A stretch of 64,000 bases of DNA from Acidimicrobiia bacterium (GCA_023265025.1 JAHFUP010000010.1:34980-98979); one strand, 5' to 3'; counted from the stretch's first letter, positions 27,941 through 41,261 are shown. Numbers and translations: made by a program. Notes: generated by a model not told the origin, from the letters alone.

Positions 27941-28076
27941 CGCCGGCCGCCGGCACCGCCAAAGGCGGTCCCTTCGGCTGGCGGAGGAAGGAAGAGGGCG
28001 TAGGGAGGCCGGCTCCGCCGGCCGCCCGAAGCGCCTTCAAGCTCGCCGAGCAAGCTCTGCTTGCGAAGGCGAAACA
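27941..28076 (-). repeat. three-hairpin intergenic repeat, copy E
   Basis: On the minus strand it begins at the base after the rplR TAG: TGTTTCGCC, hairpin GCAAGCAGAGCTTGC, then GGCCGGCGGAGCCGGCC. The linker CTCTTCCTTCCTCCGCC, conserved GCCAGCCGAAGGGA and stem ACCGCCTTTGGCGGT follow. The outer A-T pair of the last stem replaces the C-G of other copies, a compensatory change. Confidence 0.85.
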
Positions 28077-28442
28077 CTAGAACTCGAGTCCGGCTTCGCG
28101 TGCGGCGTCGGCGACTGCGGCGACGCGGCCGTGGTAGAGGTTGCCGCCCCGGTCGAAGACGACCTTGGTGACGCCGGCGGCCTGGGCCCGCTCCGCGACG
28201 AGCTTGCCCACCGAGGCCGCGGCGGCCTTGTTGCCGGTGGGGCCCGACCGCAGGTCGCCCTCCACGGTGCTGGCCGCGGCCAGCGTGCGGCCGGTGACGT
28301 CGTCGATGACCTGGGCGGTGACGTGCTTGTTCGACCGGAACACGGCCAGGCGGGGACGCTCGGCGGTGCCGCGGACCTGCTTGCGGACCCGGTGGTGCCG
28401 GCGCTTGCGCGCCTCCTGCTTCTTCTTCGTGGAGAAACTCAC
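28077..28442 (-). CDS. rplR: 50S ribosomal protein uL18
   Basis: This 121-residue protein has [35 protein letters not shown] (in two parts) and [28 protein letters not shown], the uL18 signature; it binds 5S rRNA. The ATG overlaps the rplF stop by 4 bp. Its stop TAG is the border of repeat copy E. Confidence 0.96.
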   Translation of the reverse strand: MSFSTKKKQEARKRRHHRVRKQVRGTAERPRLAVFRSNKHVTAQVIDDVTGRTLAAASTVEGDLRSGPTGNKAAAASVGKLVAERAQAAGVTKVVFDRGGNLYHGRVAAVADAAREAGLEF

Positions 28443-28978
28443 TTGGCGGCCTTCCCTGCCTTGCGACGCACGACTTCGCCGGCGTAGCGGACGCCCTTGC
28501 CCTTGTAGGGCTCGGGCTTGCGGAGACTGCGGATGTTGGCGGCGACCTGGCCGACGGCTTCCTTGTCGATGCCGCGGACGGTGATCTTGGTGGGCGCCGG
28601 CGTCTCGAAGGTGATGCCATCAGGGGCGTCGACGGCGACCGGGTGGCTGAAGCCGAGGGCGATGTCGAGCCTGGACGGCGTGGTGGCCGCGGCCCGGTAG
28701 CCGACCCCGACGATCTCCAGATCGCGAGTGAAACCGTCGGTGACGCCGACGACCATGTTGTTGACCAGCGAGCGGGTCAGGCCGTGCAGGGCACGGTGCT
28801 GGCGCTGGTCACTCGGGCGCTCCACCAGCAGGACGCCGTCGTCCTGGCGGACGGTGATGTCGCGGGGCAGGTCGCGCTCGAGCGTGCCCTTGGGGCCGCT
28901 GACCTTGACGTGCTGCTCGTTCACCTCGACGGTGACGCCGGCCGGGACCGTGATGGGGCTTCTACCGATTCGTGACAT
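28439..28978 (-). CDS. rplF: 50S ribosomal protein uL6
   Basis: This 179-residue protein [20 protein letters not shown] contains two similar L6 domains, [24 protein letters not shown] and a C-terminal [24 protein letters not shown]. It lies near the GTPase centre of the 50S. It follows rpsH by 9 bp. Confidence 0.97.
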   Translation of the reverse strand: MSRIGRSPITVPAGVTVEVNEQHVKVSGPKGTLERDLPRDITVRQDDGVLLVERPSDQRQHRALHGLTRSLVNNMVVGVTDGFTRDLEIVGVGYRAAATTPSRLDIALGFSHPVAVDAPDGITFETPAPTKITVRGIDKEAVGQVAANIRSLRKPEPYKGKGVRYAGEVVRRKAGKAAK

Positions 28979-28987
28979 GGGCCCTCC

Positions 28988-29392
28988 TCACCACACGTAG
29001 CAGAGGACTTCGCCACCGACCCGGCGCTGGCGCGCCTCGCGGTCGGTGAGCAGCCCCTGGCTGGTCGAGAGCACGGCGACGCCGAGGCCGCCGAGCACGC
29101 GCGGCAGGCTGTCTGCCTGGATGTAGACCCGCCGGCCCGGCTTGGACACCCGGCGCAGACCGGAGATCGTGGGCGAACGGTCGTGGGTGTATTTCATGGT
29201 GATCTCCAGGATGCGACCAGGTCGGGTCCCGTCCTCGCTCACCTTGAAGTCGCCGATGTAGCCCTCGCGGCGCAGGATGGCGGCCAGGGCCTCCTTGAGC
29301 TTGGACGACGGCATGCGCACGCTGTCCTGGCTGGCGGTAGCCCCGTTGCGGAGGCGCGTCAGCATGTCGGCGATCGGATCGGTCATCGTCAT
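28988..29392 (-). CDS. rpsH: 30S ribosomal protein uS8
   Basis: This 134-residue protein has [33 protein letters not shown] and the C-terminal [27 protein letters not shown]. uS8 binds 16S rRNA and can repress the spc operon in E. coli. Two ATGs two codons apart are possible starts (29392 and 29386). Confidence 0.97.
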   Translation of the reverse strand: MTMTDPIADMLTRLRNGATASQDSVRMPSSKLKEALAAILRREGYIGDFKVSEDGTRPGRILEITMKYTHDRSPTISGLRRVSKPGRRVYIQADSLPRVLGGLGVAVLSTSQGLLTDREARQRRVGGEVLCYVW

Positions 29393-29405
29393 CGGCGGCC
29401 TCCTC

Positions 29406-29591
29406 TCACCAGCTGGCCTTCGTCACGCCGGGAACCTCGCCGGCGTGCACCATCTCCCGAAGGCAGATACGGCACAGGTTGAACTTGCGGTACACGGCGC
29501 GCGGTCGCCCGCAGCGGGCGCAGCGGGTGTAGGCCCGCACCTTGAACTTGGGCTTGCGCTGCTGCTTCTGGATGAGCGCTGTCTTGGCCAC
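29406..29591 (-). CDS. rpsZ: 30S ribosomal protein uS14, zinc-binding (type Z)
   Basis: This 61-residue protein has the zinc knuckles [20 protein letters not shown] and ends [10 protein letters not shown]. It is the short, zinc-dependent form of uS14. It sits between rplE and rpsH in the spc cluster, its usual place. Confidence 0.97.
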   Translation of the reverse strand: MAKTALIQKQQRKPKFKVRAYTRCARCGRPRAVYRKFNLCRICLREMVHAGEVPGVTKASW

Positions 29592-29609
29592 GAAACTCCT
29601 CAGGTCCCG

Positions 29610-30200
29610 CTACTGCGGGGCGTCGGCACGTCGGAACGGGAAGCCGAAGGCGTCGAGCAGAGCCCGGCCCTCGGCGTTGTTGCGGGCGGTGGACACGATG
29701 GTGATGTCCATCCCGCGCACTGCGTCGATCTTGTCGTAGTCGACCTCGGGGAAGATCAGCTGCTCGTCGACGCCGAAGGTGTAGTTCCCCCGGCCGTCGA
29801 AGCCGTTCGGCGGCAGCCCCCGGAAGTCACGGATTCGGGGGATGGCCAACGCGATCAGCCGGTCGAGGAACTCCCACATCCGGTCGCCCCGCAAGGTCAC
29901 CTTGGCCCCGATGGGCACGCCCTCCCGCAGCTTGAAGGCGGCGATGGAACGGCGGGCCCGGGTGACCAGTGGCTTCTGGCCGGTGATGAGAGTGAGGTCG
30001 GTCACGGCGCCCTCGAGCAGGGACGCCTGCTGGGTGGCCCGGCCCACGCCCATGTTCACGACGATCTTCTCGAGGCGGGGGACCTCCATGATGTTGCCGA
30101 GGCCCAGCGTCTCCTTGAGCTCGTCGCGCAGGACGTCGTTGTAGCGGGCCTTCAGGCGGGGAAGCTCCTTCACCGCGGCCTTGGACGAGGCGTCCGACAT
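29610..30200 (-). CDS. rplE: 50S ribosomal protein uL5
   Basis: This 196-residue protein shows [39 protein letters not shown] and [21 protein letters not shown]. uL5 binds 5S rRNA and contacts the P-site tRNA. Its start shares one base with the rplX stop. The N-terminus is about 15 residues longer than in E. coli. Confidence 0.97.
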   Translation of the reverse strand: MSDASSKAAVKELPRLKARYNDVLRDELKETLGLGNIMEVPRLEKIVVNMGVGRATQQASLLEGAVTDLTLITGQKPLVTRARRSIAAFKLREGVPIGAKVTLRGDRMWEFLDRLIALAIPRIRDFRGLPPNGFDGRGNYTFGVDEQLIFPEVDYDKIDAVRGMDITIVSTARNNAEGRALLDAFGFPFRRADAPQ

Positions 30201-30520
30201 CAGACGTCACCTCCGCACTTGCGGCAGATCCGGATCTTCCTGCCAGACTTTCCAAACACACTGGCGTCGAAGCGGTAACCGACGCGGGTCGGCCCGCACG
30301 ACGGGCAGATCAGGGCGACGTTGGACGCCGGCATCGGCATGTCCTTGTCGATGATCCCGGCCTGCATGGTGGCCCGCAGCGCCCGCTGGTGCTTCTTGGC
30401 CACGTTGACGCCGTCGACGATGACCTTCCGTTCCTTCGGGAAGACGCGCATGATCTCGCCCTCGTCCCCCCGGTCCTTGCCGGTGAGGACCTTGACGCGG
30501 TCGCCCTTCTTCAGCTTCAT
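30200..30520 (-). CDS. rplX: 50S ribosomal protein uL24, zinc-knuckle form
   Basis: This 106-residue protein [20 protein letters not shown] has the KOW domain ([19 protein letters not shown]) and a C-terminal [13 protein letters not shown] with [13 protein letters not shown], giving two C-x2-C pairs. The paired Cys are common in actinobacterial uL24 and suggest a bound zinc. Repeat copy F separates it from rplN. Confidence 0.96.
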   Translation of the reverse strand: MKLKKGDRVKVLTGKDRGDEGEIMRVFPKERKVIVDGVNVAKKHQRALRATMQAGIIDKDMPMPASNVALICPSCGPTRVGYRFDASVFGKSGRKIRICRKCGGDV

Positions 30521-30540
30521 CACAGACCTCCGGTCGAAAC

Positions 30541-30692
30541 CGCGCCGGCCGCCGCTCGTGCGGAGCACCCCAGCGGCTGGCGCGTGGGCGAGCGAAGCTC
30601 GCCGCAAAAGCAGCGCCGGCGCCGGCCGGCTGCGCCGGACGGTGACGGCACGACACAACTCGCCGAGCAAGCTCTGCTTGCGAGGCGAAACA
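30541..30692 (-). repeat. three-hairpin intergenic repeat, copy F
   Basis: On the minus strand it starts at the base after the rplN TAG: TGTTTCGCC, hairpin GCAAGCAGAGCTTGC, GGCGAG, then core TCCGGCGCAGCCGGCC. A modified third part follows (GGCGAGCTTCGCTCGCC hairpin, then GCCAGCCGCTGGGG). The first 38 bases match copy E almost exactly, while the 3' half has diverged or been rebuilt. Confidence 0.8.
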
Positions 30693-31061
30693 CTAAAGCA
30701 CCTCAGGTGCGAGGGAGATGATCCGCATGAACTTCTTGTCGCGGAGCTCCCGGCCCACCGGGCCGAAGATGCGGGTGCCCCGCGGCTGCTGGGCGTCGTT
30801 GATGAGCACGGCGGCGTTCTCGTCGAAGCGGATGTAGCTGCCGTCGGGCCGGCGGTTCTCCTTCTTGGTGCGCACGACGACGCACTTGACGACCTCACCC
30901 TTCTTCACGGCCGCGCCGGGGATGGCTTCCTTGACCGTGCCGACGATGATGTCGCCGATGGAGGCGTACCGACGCTTGGAGCCGCCCAGCACCTTGATGC
31001 AGAGCACCTCCTTGGCGCCGGAGTTGTCGGCCACACGGAGACGGGTCTCTTGCTGAATCAC
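30693..31061 (-). CDS. rplN: 50S ribosomal protein uL14
   Basis: This 122-residue protein (V)[20 protein letters not shown] continues with [21 protein letters not shown] and [20 protein letters not shown]. The GTG at 31059-31061 gives the standard uL14 length and has AGGAGA six bases upstream; a longer frame in the same register is not needed. Its TAG stop borders repeat copy F. Confidence 0.97.
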   Translation of the reverse strand: MIQQETRLRVADNSGAKEVLCIKVLGGSKRRYASIGDIIVGTVKEAIPGAAVKKGEVVKCVVVRTKKENRRPDGSYIRFDENAAVLINDAQQPRGTRIFGPVGRELRDKKFMRIISLAPEVL

Positions 31062-31086
31062 TGTGATCTCCTGCCGTTCGCGAAGC

Positions 31087-31368
31087 TCACTTTGCACGCT
31101 CCAGGACTTCGACGATGCGCCAGTGCTTCAGCTTGGAGAGGGGACGGGTCTCGCTGATGCGCACCCGGTCGCCCACCTTGGCCTCGTTGGCCTCGTCGTG
31201 GGCGTGGATGCGCTTCGTGCGCTGGACCGTCTTGGTGTAGCGGCGGTGGCGGACCCGCTCGACGACGGCGACCACGGCCGTCTTGTCCATGGCCGACGAC
31301 ACCACCACGCCCTCGCGGACCTTGCGCGGGTTCGGTCGCGCTTCCGGAGCCTCTTCGGGCTCAGCCAT
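31087..31368 (-). CDS. rpsQ: 30S ribosomal protein uS17
   Basis: This 93-residue protein has an acidic, Pro-rich N-terminal extension ([17 protein letters not shown]), then [38 protein letters not shown] and [20 protein letters not shown]. It overlaps the rpmC end by 8 bp. Confidence 0.96.
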   Translation of the reverse strand: MAEPEEAPEARPNPRKVREGVVVSSAMDKTAVVAVVERVRHRRYTKTVQRTKRIHAHDEANEAKVGDRVRISETRPLSKLKHWRIVEVLERAK

Positions 31369-31672
31369 CCGTCTCTCCCTCGTTCTTTCGGCTGGCGCTC
31401 ACGCGCGCCGCCCGTCGGGCCTCGTTGGCCGCCTGCCACTCGGCGTCGGCCTCGGCCTCGGCCGCCTCGGCGGCGGCGATCTCGTTCTCCCGCAGCAGCG
31501 TCTCGATGCGGGCGATGTCCTTCTTGAGCTGGCCCAGACGGCTGTAGTTGTCCAGCTGGCCGGTCACGTGCTGGAAGCGCAGGTTGAACAGCTCCTGGCG
31601 CGCTTCGGTCAGGCGGGTGGCCAGCTCGTCGTCGCCCATCTCGCGCAGCTCGGTTGCCTTGGAGTTCGCCAT
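31361..31672 (-). CDS. rpmC: 50S ribosomal protein uL29 with C-terminal extension
   Basis: The uL29 core is residues 1-68 ([20 protein letters not shown], then [20 protein letters not shown]). The usual length is 60-75 residues; here another 35 follow, mostly Ala/Glu ([20 protein letters not shown]) and then basic. uL29 lies at the exit tunnel. The start ATG overlaps the rplP stop. Confidence 0.95.
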   Translation of the reverse strand: MANSKATELREMGDDELATRLTEARQELFNLRFQHVTGQLDNYSRLGQLKKDIARIETLLRENEIAAAEAAEAEADAEWQAANEARRAARVSASRKNEGETDG

Positions 31673-32088
31673 CAGAGCTCCTCCGCCCGGACAATGATCT
31701 TCGCCTTGATCGGCAGCTTCTGGATGGCCCGGTTCATGGCCTCACGGGCCAGGGGCTCGGCCACGCCGGCCAGCTCGAACATGATGCGACCGGGCTTGAC
31801 CACGGCCACCCAGTGCTCCGGGTTGCCCTTGCCGGAGCCCATGCGGGTCTCGGCCGGCTTCTCGGTGACCGGCTTGTCCGGGAAGATGTTGATCCAGACC
31901 TTCCCACCACGCTTGATGTGGCGGGTCATGGCGATACGGGCGGCCTCGATCTGGCGGGCGGTGATCCACCCGGGCTCCTGGGCCTGGATGCCGTAGTCAC
32001 CGAAGCTGATCGCGCTGCCGCCGGTGGCCTTCCCGGTCAGCCGGCCGCGGTGCTGCTTGCGGTGCTTGACCCTGCGGGGCATCAACAT
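31672..32088 (-). CDS. rplP: 50S ribosomal protein uL16
   Basis: This 138-residue protein has [25 protein letters not shown]-type [19 protein letters not shown] and the [20 protein letters not shown] loop. It helps place A-site tRNA. It ends where rpmC begins and starts one base after rpsC ends. Confidence 0.97.
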   Translation of the reverse strand: MLMPRRVKHRKQHRGRLTGKATGGSAISFGDYGIQAQEPGWITARQIEAARIAMTRHIKRGGKVWINIFPDKPVTEKPAETRMGSGKGNPEHWVAVVKPGRIMFELAGVAEPLAREAMNRAIQKLPIKAKIIVRAEEL

Positions 32089-33099
32089 CTATTCGTCCCC
32101 CGACCTGAAGTGCGGCGTCTCGTGGTGCTGGCGGGTGCGTCGCTCGATGTCCTCTTCCTCGGCGAGCAGGCGCTCGCGCTCGGGGTCGGCCTCGGGGATG
32201 AGTGGCGCGGCGGTGGCCAGGTCGGCCCCGTCGTCGACCAACCCGCCGTCATCGAGCAACGCAGGGTCGTCGAGGAGGGCGGCGTCCTCGGGACCGAGGA
32301 CCTCGTTGCCCGTGGGCACGGCACCCGTGGCGCTCCCCGGCTCTTCCTGACCCGGGAGCCGGCGCCCGCCGCCGGCGGAGATGATGCGGCGGGGACGGGC
32401 GGCGCCGCCGGAGGTCTCCCCCACGGCCATGGCCGCCTCACGGGAGATCTTGTCCTCAGTGGAGGTCTTGTACGGCAGGATGTCGCCCTTGTAGATCCAC
32501 GTCTTCACGCCGATGCGACCGAAGGTGGTGCGGGCCTCGCGAAAGCCGTAGTCGATGTCGGAGCGGAGGGTGTGCAGGGGCACCCGACCCTCGCGGTACC
32601 ACTCGCTACGGGCCATTTCCGAGCCGCCGAGGCGGCCCGAGCACTGGACCCGGATGCCGAGGGCGCCGGCCTTCTGCGCGGTCTGGACGGCCCGCTTCAT
32701 GGCCCGGCGGAAGCTCACCCGGCCGGCGAGCTGGTCGGCGACACCTTGGGCGATCAGGGCGGCGTCGAGCTCGGGCTGCTTGATCTCCTGGATGTTGAGC
32801 TGGATCTTCGGGTTGCCGCTCATCTTGGCCAGGTCGGCACGGAGGCGGTCGGCCTCGGCGCCCCGGCGGCCGATGACGATGCCCGGGCGGGCGGTGTGGA
32901 CGTCGACCCGGAGGCGGTCACGGGTGCGCTCCACCTCGATGCGGCTGATGGCGGCGTGGGGTAGCTGCTTCATCAGGTAGTCGCGGATCTGCCAGTCCTC
33001 GATGAGGTAGGCCTTGTACTCGCGGTCGCTGAACCAGCGCGACTTCCAGTCCGTGGTGACGCCCAGGCGGAACCCGTAGGGGTTGACCTTCTGGCCCAT
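32089..33099 (-). CDS. rpsC: 30S ribosomal protein uS3 with long C-terminal tail
   Basis: This protein begins [20 protein letters not shown], then the KH domain [20 protein letters not shown] and the C-domain [20 protein letters not shown]. The core ends near residue 215. About 120 further residues are acidic and disordered-looking ([40 protein letters not shown]). Most uS3 proteins are 210-280 residues, so 336 is long. It shares one base with the rplV stop. Confidence 0.96.
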   Translation of the reverse strand: MGQKVNPYGFRLGVTTDWKSRWFSDREYKAYLIEDWQIRDYLMKQLPHAAISRIEVERTRDRLRVDVHTARPGIVIGRRGAEADRLRADLAKMSGNPKIQLNIQEIKQPELDAALIAQGVADQLAGRVSFRRAMKRAVQTAQKAGALGIRVQCSGRLGGSEMARSEWYREGRVPLHTLRSDIDYGFREARTTFGRIGVKTWIYKGDILPYKTSTEDKISREAAMAVGETSGGAARPRRIISAGGGRRLPGQEEPGSATGAVPTGNEVLGPEDAALLDDPALLDDGGLVDDGADLATAAPLIPEADPERERLLAEEEDIERRTRQHHETPHFRSGDE

Positions 33100-33848
33100 T
33101 ACTTCGACTCCTCTTCGCTGCTCTGCTGGGTGGAGGTCGTGGTCTGCCCCGCCTCTTCAGTCGTAGTGGCTGCCTCTTCTTCTTCTGACGGCACCGTGTC
33201 GACGGTGATTGCTGCCTCCGATGTGGAAGCCTCGGGCTCGGCATCCTCGAGCACCTCGTCGAGTGTCACTTCCTCCGCGTCGACGGGCGCGGTGGCGGCC
33301 GGCGTCCGGTCCTCGGGGCGCCGGCGGGTGGGGCGCCCGCGGGCCTCCGACTCGGCGCCACCGGTGCGCCGGCGCCGGCGGTCGCCGACCACGCCCTGGG
33401 CCCGGCGGGCCCGGCGCTCCTGGAGCTCGCGGTCGGGAAGGCGAGAGACGAGCAGGGTGATGTGGCACGTGCGCTTGCGGATACGGGTGGCCCGGCCGCG
33501 GGCCCGGGGGCGCCAGCGCTTCAGGGTCGGGCCCTCATCCGCGTAGCAGGCGGACACGAACAGCTCGTCGCCGATCATGGCGTGGTCGTGCTCGGCGTTG
33601 GCGACGGCCGACGCCAGCAGCTTGCCGACGACGATGGCCGCGTCACGCTCGCAGAACTTGAGGATCTCCTGGGCCCGCTCGGCGTCGTAGCCGCGGATGA
33701 GGTCGAGGACCTGGCGCACCTTGTACGGCGAGATGCGGACGTACCGGGCGACGGCCCGGGTGGAGACGACCGGCGTCTTGACCGCCTGCGACCGGGACTC
33801 CGGCCGCCGGCGCATGACCGGTGCTTCGTTGAGCTTGGGGCCGGTCAC
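33099..33848 (-). CDS. rplV: 50S ribosomal protein uL22 with long acidic C-terminal tail
   Basis: The uL22 domain covers about residues 25-145 ([40 protein letters not shown]). The usual length is about 115; here 249 residues are present. The extra 100 are first Arg-rich ([20 protein letters not shown]), then acidic Thr/Ser/Glu ([20 protein letters not shown]). uL22 lines the exit tunnel with its beta-hairpin, and the tail would point outward. The start at 33848 is a GTG or ATG-type codon of the frame beginning [14 protein letters not shown]. Confidence 0.94.
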   Translation of the reverse strand: MTGPKLNEAPVMRRRPESRSQAVKTPVVSTRAVARYVRISPYKVRQVLDLIRGYDAERAQEILKFCERDAAIVVGKLLASAVANAEHDHAMIGDELFVSACYADEGPTLKRWRPRARGRATRIRKRTCHITLLVSRLPDRELQERRARRAQGVVGDRRRRRTGGAESEARGRPTRRRPEDRTPAATAPVDAEEVTLDEVLEDAEPEASTSEAAITVDTVPSEEEEAATTTEEAGQTTTSTQQSSEEESK

Positions 33849-33906
33849 TGGGCCACCCTCTTCGAGGATCGCCCAGCGAATGCCGTTTGGACCGGGACGG
33901 TCATGG

Positions 33907-34185
33907 CTAGCGCCTCCCCGCCCGCTCCTGGCCGGCGTGGAACCGGAAGGTGCGGGTCAGGGCGAACTCGCCCAGCTTGTGGCCGACCATGGCCTCGGTG
34001 ATGTACACGGGCACGTGCTTGCGGCCGTCGTGCACCGCGATGGTGTGACCGACCATGTCGGGGATGACCGTCGAGCGACGGGACCAGGTCTTGATGACCC
34101 GCTTCTCGCCCTTGGCGTTGAGGGCGTCGACCTTCCTGAGCAGGTGGTCGTCGATGAACGGGCCCTTCTTGAGGCTGCGTGCCAC
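33907..34185 (-). CDS. rpsS: 30S ribosomal protein uS19
   Basis: This 92-residue protein [20 protein letters not shown] contains [20 protein letters not shown] and [20 protein letters not shown], the full uS19 pattern. It forms the head of the 30S with uS13. It follows rplB by 22 bp. Confidence 0.97.
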   Translation of the reverse strand: MARSLKKGPFIDDHLLRKVDALNAKGEKRVIKTWSRRSTVIPDMVGHTIAVHDGRKHVPVYITEAMVGHKLGEFALTRTFRFHAGQERAGRR

Positions 34186-34207
34186 GGTTTCCCCTACCTC
34201 TGTGTCA

Positions 34208-35044
34208 TCAACGTCGGGATCCGCGCGTCCGGCGGCGGCGGATGATCAGCTTCTGGGACGGCTTGTTGGTGCTGCGGGTGCGACCTTCCGGCTGGCCCCA
34301 GGGCGACACCGGGTGGCGACCACCCGACGTCTTTCCCTCGCCGCCGCCGTGCGGGTGGTCGACCGGGTTCATGGCCACGCCACGGCTCTGGGGGCGGACG
34401 CCCTTCCAGCGGTTGCGGCCGGCCTTGCCGATGGAGATCAGCTCGGCCTCGGAGTTGCCGACCTCGCCGATGGTGGCCCGGCAGTCGATCGGCACCCGGC
34501 GCATCTCGGTGCTGGGCAGGCGCAGGGTGGCGAAGTCGCCCTCCTTGGCCACCAGCTGGATGCTGGAGCCGGCGCCACGGCCCATCTTGCCGCCGGCGCC
34601 CGGCTTGATCTCGACGTTGTGCACCGTGGTGCCGACGGGGATGAAGCGCAGGGCCAGGGCATTGCCCGGGCGGATATCGGCCTTCTGGCCGCTCTCCAGC
34701 GTGTCGCCGACGCGGATCTTGGCCGGGGCGATGATGTAGCGCTTCTCACCGTCGAGGTAGTGGAGCAGCGCGATACGGGCGTTGCGGTTGGGGTCGTGCT
34801 CGATGGTGGCCACCTTGGCCGGCACGCCGTCCTTGTCCCGCTTGAAGTCCACGATGCGGTACTGGCGCTTGTGGCCGCCACCGCGGTGGCGGGCCGTCTT
34901 GCGGCCGTAGCTGTTGCGCCCGCCGGTCTTGGGCAACGGGGCGAGGAGCGTCTTCTCCGGCGTGTCGGTGGTGATGTCGGAGAAGTCGGAGACGGTCTGG
35001 AACCGCCGGCCGGCACTGGTGGGCTTGCGCTTGCGAAGGGGCAT
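34208..35044 (-). CDS. rplB: 50S ribosomal protein uL2
   Basis: This 278-residue protein has [40 protein letters not shown] and the peptidyl-transferase-proximal loop [20 protein letters not shown]. The length is standard. It follows rplW by 14 bp. Confidence 0.97.
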   Translation of the reverse strand: MPLRKRKPTSAGRRFQTVSDFSDITTDTPEKTLLAPLPKTGGRNSYGRKTARHRGGGHKRQYRIVDFKRDKDGVPAKVATIEHDPNRNARIALLHYLDGEKRYIIAPAKIRVGDTLESGQKADIRPGNALALRFIPVGTTVHNVEIKPGAGGKMGRGAGSSIQLVAKEGDFATLRLPSTEMRRVPIDCRATIGEVGNSEAELISIGKAGRNRWKGVRPQSRGVAMNPVDHPHGGGEGKTSGGRHPVSPWGQPEGRTRSTNKPSQKLIIRRRRTRGSRR

Positions 35045-35058
35045 GAGAGTCGGGTCCC

Positions 35059-35349
35059 CTAGTTCTCGAAGAGGTCGATGCGCCCGCCGGCGGCGAGGGT
35101 GACGATGGCCCGCTTGGTGTCGGGGCGTTGGCCGAAGGTCTGCGACTTCCGGTTGCGCTTGCGCTTCCCCTTGCGGTTCAGCGTGTTCACCTTGGCCACC
35201 TGGACGTTGAAGATCGTCTCGACGGCCTGGGAGATCTCGATCTTGCTGGCTCGCGGGTCGACGACGAAGGTGTAGACGCCGGCGTCGAGCAGCCCGTAGG
35301 ACTTCTCGCTCACGACGGGGCGGAGGATGATGTCTCGCGGGTCATTCAT
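35059..35349 (-). CDS. rplW: 50S ribosomal protein uL23
   Basis: This 96-residue protein [20 protein letters not shown] contains [21 protein letters not shown] split over the middle and [20 protein letters not shown]. uL23 is the docking site for trigger factor and SRP at the tunnel exit. The ATG at 35347-35349 overlaps the rplD stop by 4 bp. Confidence 0.96.
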   Translation of the reverse strand: MNDPRDIILRPVVSEKSYGLLDAGVYTFVVDPRASKIEISQAVETIFNVQVAKVNTLNRKGKRKRNRKSQTFGQRPDTKRAIVTLAAGGRIDLFEN

Positions 35350-36014
35350 TCCGAGGCCTCCTCGGCTTCCGCTTCGGTCTCGGGCTCGGCGGCGGCGCCG
35401 GCGCCGCTGCCGGTGGGCAGGTTGTCCTTGGTGAAGACCACCCAGTCGCAGCACAGGACGTCGTAGGCGTTGAGCTCCGACGGCAGGATCAGGTGGACCT
35501 TGGGCAGGTTGCGGAACGACTTGGCCGCCGCCTCCTGCTCCCGGTCGAGGACGAGCAGGATCCGGCCACCGACGCCCAGGGCGTCGAGGGCGAGACGAGC
35601 GTGACGGGTCTTGGGAGCGTCGAAGTTCCAGCCGTCGACGACGACGACCTTGCCCTCGGCGGCCCGGTCGGAGAGGGCCGATCGCAGGGCGGCGGCCACC
35701 ATCTTCTTGGGCGTGCGCTGGGCGTAGCTGCGAGGCTTGGGCCCCATGGCCACACCGCCGCCCCGCCAGTGCGGGGCCCGGGTGGAGCCCTGGCGGGCCC
35801 GGCCGGAGCCCTTCTGGCGCCACGGCTTGCGCCCACCACCGCGGACCTCGGCCCGGGTCAGGGTGCTGTGGTCGCCGGAGCGGATGCCGGCCAGCTGGGC
35901 GGTCACGACCTGGTGCATCAGGGGGACGTTGGGCGTCACGCCGAACACGTCGTCGGCCAGGTCGGTGGAGCCCACGGTGTCGCCCGATGCGCTGCGGATG
36001 TCGACAGACGCCAC
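35346..36014 (-). CDS. rplD: 50S ribosomal protein uL4 with short acidic tail
   Basis: This 222-residue protein has the tunnel loop [20 protein letters not shown] followed by [19 protein letters not shown], and [18 protein letters not shown] in the C-domain. The last 18 residues ([16 protein letters not shown]) are an acidic tail like those on other ribosomal proteins here. It follows rplC by 2 bp. Confidence 0.96.
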   Translation of the reverse strand: MASVDIRSASGDTVGSTDLADDVFGVTPNVPLMHQVVTAQLAGIRSGDHSTLTRAEVRGGGRKPWRQKGSGRARQGSTRAPHWRGGGVAMGPKPRSYAQRTPKKMVAAALRSALSDRAAEGKVVVVDGWNFDAPKTRHARLALDALGVGGRILLVLDREQEAAAKSFRNLPKVHLILPSELNAYDVLCCDWVVFTKDNLPTGSGAGAAAEPETEAEAEEASE

Positions 36015-36016
36015 GC

Positions 36017-36679
36017 TCAGCTCCCGTTCGCAGTGTTGCCGTTGTTGCCGCGGACGGCGTCACGGATGAGGACCAGCCCGCCACGCGGGCCCGGGACGTT
36101 GCCCTTGAGCAGGATGATCTGGCGGTCGGCGTCGGCCTGCACGACCTCGAGGTTCAGGGTCGTCACCTGCTGGTGGCCCATGCGCCCGGCCATCTTGGTG
36201 CCCTTGAACACCCGGGCCGGCGTGGCGCAGGCGCCGATAGCGCCCGGTGACCGGTGCTTCTTGTGGGTGCCGTGGCCGGCGCCGAGGCCCTTGAAGTTGT
36301 GACGCTTCATGACGCCGGCGAAGCCCTTGCCCTTGCTGACACCCGTGACGTCGACCTTCTCGCCGGCGCTCAGGATGGTGGCGGTGATCTCGTCGCCGAT
36401 CGAGTACTGGCCCGAGTCGTCGACCCGGAGCTCGACGAGACGCTTGCCGGGGTCGACCCCCGCCTTGGCGAAGTGACCGGCGTCGGGCTTGTTCAGCCGC
36501 GACGGGCGCTGGGCGCCGAAGGTCACCTGGACCGCGCTGTAGCCGTCAGTCTCGGGCGTCTTCACCTGCACCACCCGGCACGGCGCAACCCGCACGAGGG
36601 TGACCGGAATGGCACGGTTCTGGTCGTCCCAGATCTGTGTCATGCCGACCTTCTCGCCGACGATCGCCTTCTTTGCCAT
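36017..36679 (-). CDS. rplC: 50S ribosomal protein uL3
   Basis: This 220-residue protein [20 protein letters not shown] contains [20 protein letters not shown] with [20 protein letters not shown] and [19 protein letters not shown]. It is an early 50S assembly protein. It is separated from rpsJ by 332 bp, far more than usual in an S10 cluster. Confidence 0.97.
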   Translation of the reverse strand: MAKKAIVGEKVGMTQIWDDQNRAIPVTLVRVAPCRVVQVKTPETDGYSAVQVTFGAQRPSRLNKPDAGHFAKAGVDPGKRLVELRVDDSGQYSIGDEITATILSAGEKVDVTGVSKGKGFAGVMKRHNFKGLGAGHGTHKKHRSPGAIGACATPARVFKGTKMAGRMGHQQVTTLNLEVVQADADRQIILLKGNVPGPRGGLVLIRDAVRGNNGNTANGS

Positions 36680-36837
36680 GGCTTCGTGTCTGCCTCTGCC
36701 TTTGGTGTGGGATGTGCAACTTTGAGCCGAAGGCTCACGCGGAAACTCCGCACGGGTGGGTTCCCGGCGGAGCGTTTTGGGTTGTGGTGCCTCGGCGTAC
36801 CGGAGAGATCGGCGACCAAGGACGTAGAAGTGGAGAG
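36680..36837 (-). other. rplC leader region
   Basis: This is the 5' part of the 332 bp gap between rpsJ and rplC, nearest rplC. No gene is seen. On the minus strand it holds two small hairpins, CTCCGC...GCGGAG and GAGCC-ttc-GGCTC. It could be the untranslated leader of a transcript starting at the TATACT site inside the adjacent inverted repeat. Confidence 0.35.
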
Positions 36838-36884
36838 GGCGAAAGCGCCCTACTCATGAACTTGACGAGTATAGCGCTTTCGCC
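36838..36884 (-). promoter_or_regulatory. 11 bp inverted repeat around a TATACT box, upstream of rplC
   Basis: GGCGAAAGCGC (36838-36848) and GCGCTTTCGCC (36874-36884) form a perfect inverted repeat with a 25-base loop. On the minus strand the loop begins with CTATACTCG, so TATACT (36868-36873) could be a -10 box, though no good -35 is seen 16-18 bases upstream. Either a promoter-operator for the rplC part of the S10 cluster or an attenuator hairpin would fit. Confidence 0.4.
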
Positions 36885-36890
36885 GGTGGA

Positions 36891-37011
36891 CGCCCGCGCC
36901 GCCGAAAGGCGGCCTCCTCGGCTACCGGCCAGGAAGGAATGGCGGAGGGTGGCCGGCTCCGCCGGCTGCCCGCAGCGCAACTGCCTCGCCCGAGCGGAGC
37001 GAGGGCGAAAC
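36891..37011 (-). repeat. three-hairpin intergenic repeat, copy G
   Basis: On the minus strand it starts at the base after the rpsJ TAG: GTTTCGCCCTCGCTCCGC and TCGGGCGAGG, forming the first hairpin. Then come GGGCAGCCGGCGGAGCCGG, CCTCCGCCATTCCTTCC, GGTAGCCGAGGAGG and CCGCCTTTCGGCGG. It is the most complete and regular same-sense copy and is a good model for the family. Confidence 0.85.
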
Positions 37012-37326
37012 CTACACCTGTTGGATTTTGATCTCGATGTCGACGCCGGCGGGCAGGTCGAGCCGCTGCAGGGAGTCCACTGTCTTGGGGCTGGGCTCGA
37101 GGATGTCGAGCAGCCGCTTGTGGATCCGCATCTCGAAGTGCTCGCGGGAGTCCTTGTCCTTGTGGGGCGACCGGATGACCGTGTAGCGGTGCTTCTCGGT
37201 CGGCAGCGGCACCGGCCCCCGCACCGTCGCCTGGGTGCGCAGCACGGTCTCCACGATCTTCTTGGTGGACTGGTCCACGATCTCGTGGTCGTACGCCTTG
37301 AGCCGGATCCGGATCTTTTGGGCCAC
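37012..37326 (-). CDS. rpsJ: 30S ribosomal protein uS10 (NusE)
   Basis: This 104-residue protein has [40 protein letters not shown] and [15 protein letters not shown]. uS10 also acts as NusE in antitermination with NusG, and both genes are in the window. It follows tuf copy 1 by 13 bp. Its TAG borders repeat copy G. Confidence 0.97.
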   Translation of the reverse strand: MAQKIRIRLKAYDHEIVDQSTKKIVETVLRTQATVRGPVPLPTEKHRYTVIRSPHKDKDSREHFEMRIHKRLLDILEPSPKTVDSLQRLDLPAGVDIEIKIQQV

Positions 37327-37339
37327 TGCGGTCAGCCTC

Positions 37340-38527
<1,188 letters not shown>

Positions 38528-38536
38528 GGGGCCCCT

Positions 38537-40633
<2,097 letters not shown>

Positions 40634-40675
40634 CGCGAAATCTCTCTTGCAGAAGGTGTTGAACTTGCAGGTTGT

Positions 40676-40744
40676 GGCGGCCGTTGCGCGCCGCAGGCGC
40701 CCCTCCGGCTGCCACCGCTACGCCGAGCGGAGCGAGGCCCCGAT
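40676..40744 (-). repeat. three-hairpin intergenic repeat, degenerate copy H
   Basis: On the minus strand this shortened copy has the first hairpin CTCGCTCCGCTCGGCG, lacks the central GCCGGCGGAGCCGGC stem, and keeps GGCAGCCGGAGGGG and a GCGCCTGCGGCGCGC hairpin. It lies between rpsG and fusA, about 44 bp after the rpsG stop rather than at it. A separate CGAGGGG...CCCCTCG hairpin (about 40752-40784) lies between that stop and the repeat. Confidence 0.6.
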
Positions 40745-40787
40745 GGGGGGAGTTCGAGGGGGGAAGGTTCCCTTCGCCCCTCGATAA

Positions 40788-41258
40788 CTACCACCTGTAG
40801 TGAGCGAAGGCCTTGTTGGATTCGGCCATTTTGTGGACGTCGTCCCGGCGCTTGACCGACGACCCGGTGGTGTTCGATGCGTCGAGCAGCTCGTTGGCCA
40901 GGCGCTCGGCCATCGTCTTCTCCCGGCGCTGCCGCGAGTAGCCCACCAGCCAGCGGATGGCCAACGTGGAGGCCCGACGGGGCTTGACCTCGATCGGCAC
41001 CTGGTAGGTGGCGCCACCGACGCGCCGGCTCTTGACCTCGAGCTGGGGCTTCACGTTGTCCATGGCCCGCTTCAGCGTGGCCACGGGCTCGGCGCCCGTC
41101 TTCTCCTTGATGATGTCGAGCGCGCCGTAGACGATGCGCTCGGCGGTGGAACGCTTGCCGCGCACCAGCACCTTGTTCACGAACTGGGTGACGAGAACCG
41201 ACCGGTAGATGGGGTCGGGCATGAGTTCGCGCCGCGGCGGCGGGCCTTTCCTGGGCAT
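40788..41258 (-). CDS. rpsG: 30S ribosomal protein uS7
   Basis: This 156-residue protein [20 protein letters not shown] contains [20 protein letters not shown] and [20 protein letters not shown] with [15 protein letters not shown] at the end. uS7 organises the 30S head. It follows rpsL by 3 bp. Confidence 0.97.
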   Translation of the reverse strand: MPRKGPPPRRELMPDPIYRSVLVTQFVNKVLVRGKRSTAERIVYGALDIIKEKTGAEPVATLKRAMDNVKPQLEVKSRRVGGATYQVPIEVKPRRASTLAIRWLVGYSRQRREKTMAERLANELLDASNTTGSSVKRRDDVHKMAESNKAFAHYRW

Positions 41259-41261
41259 CTC

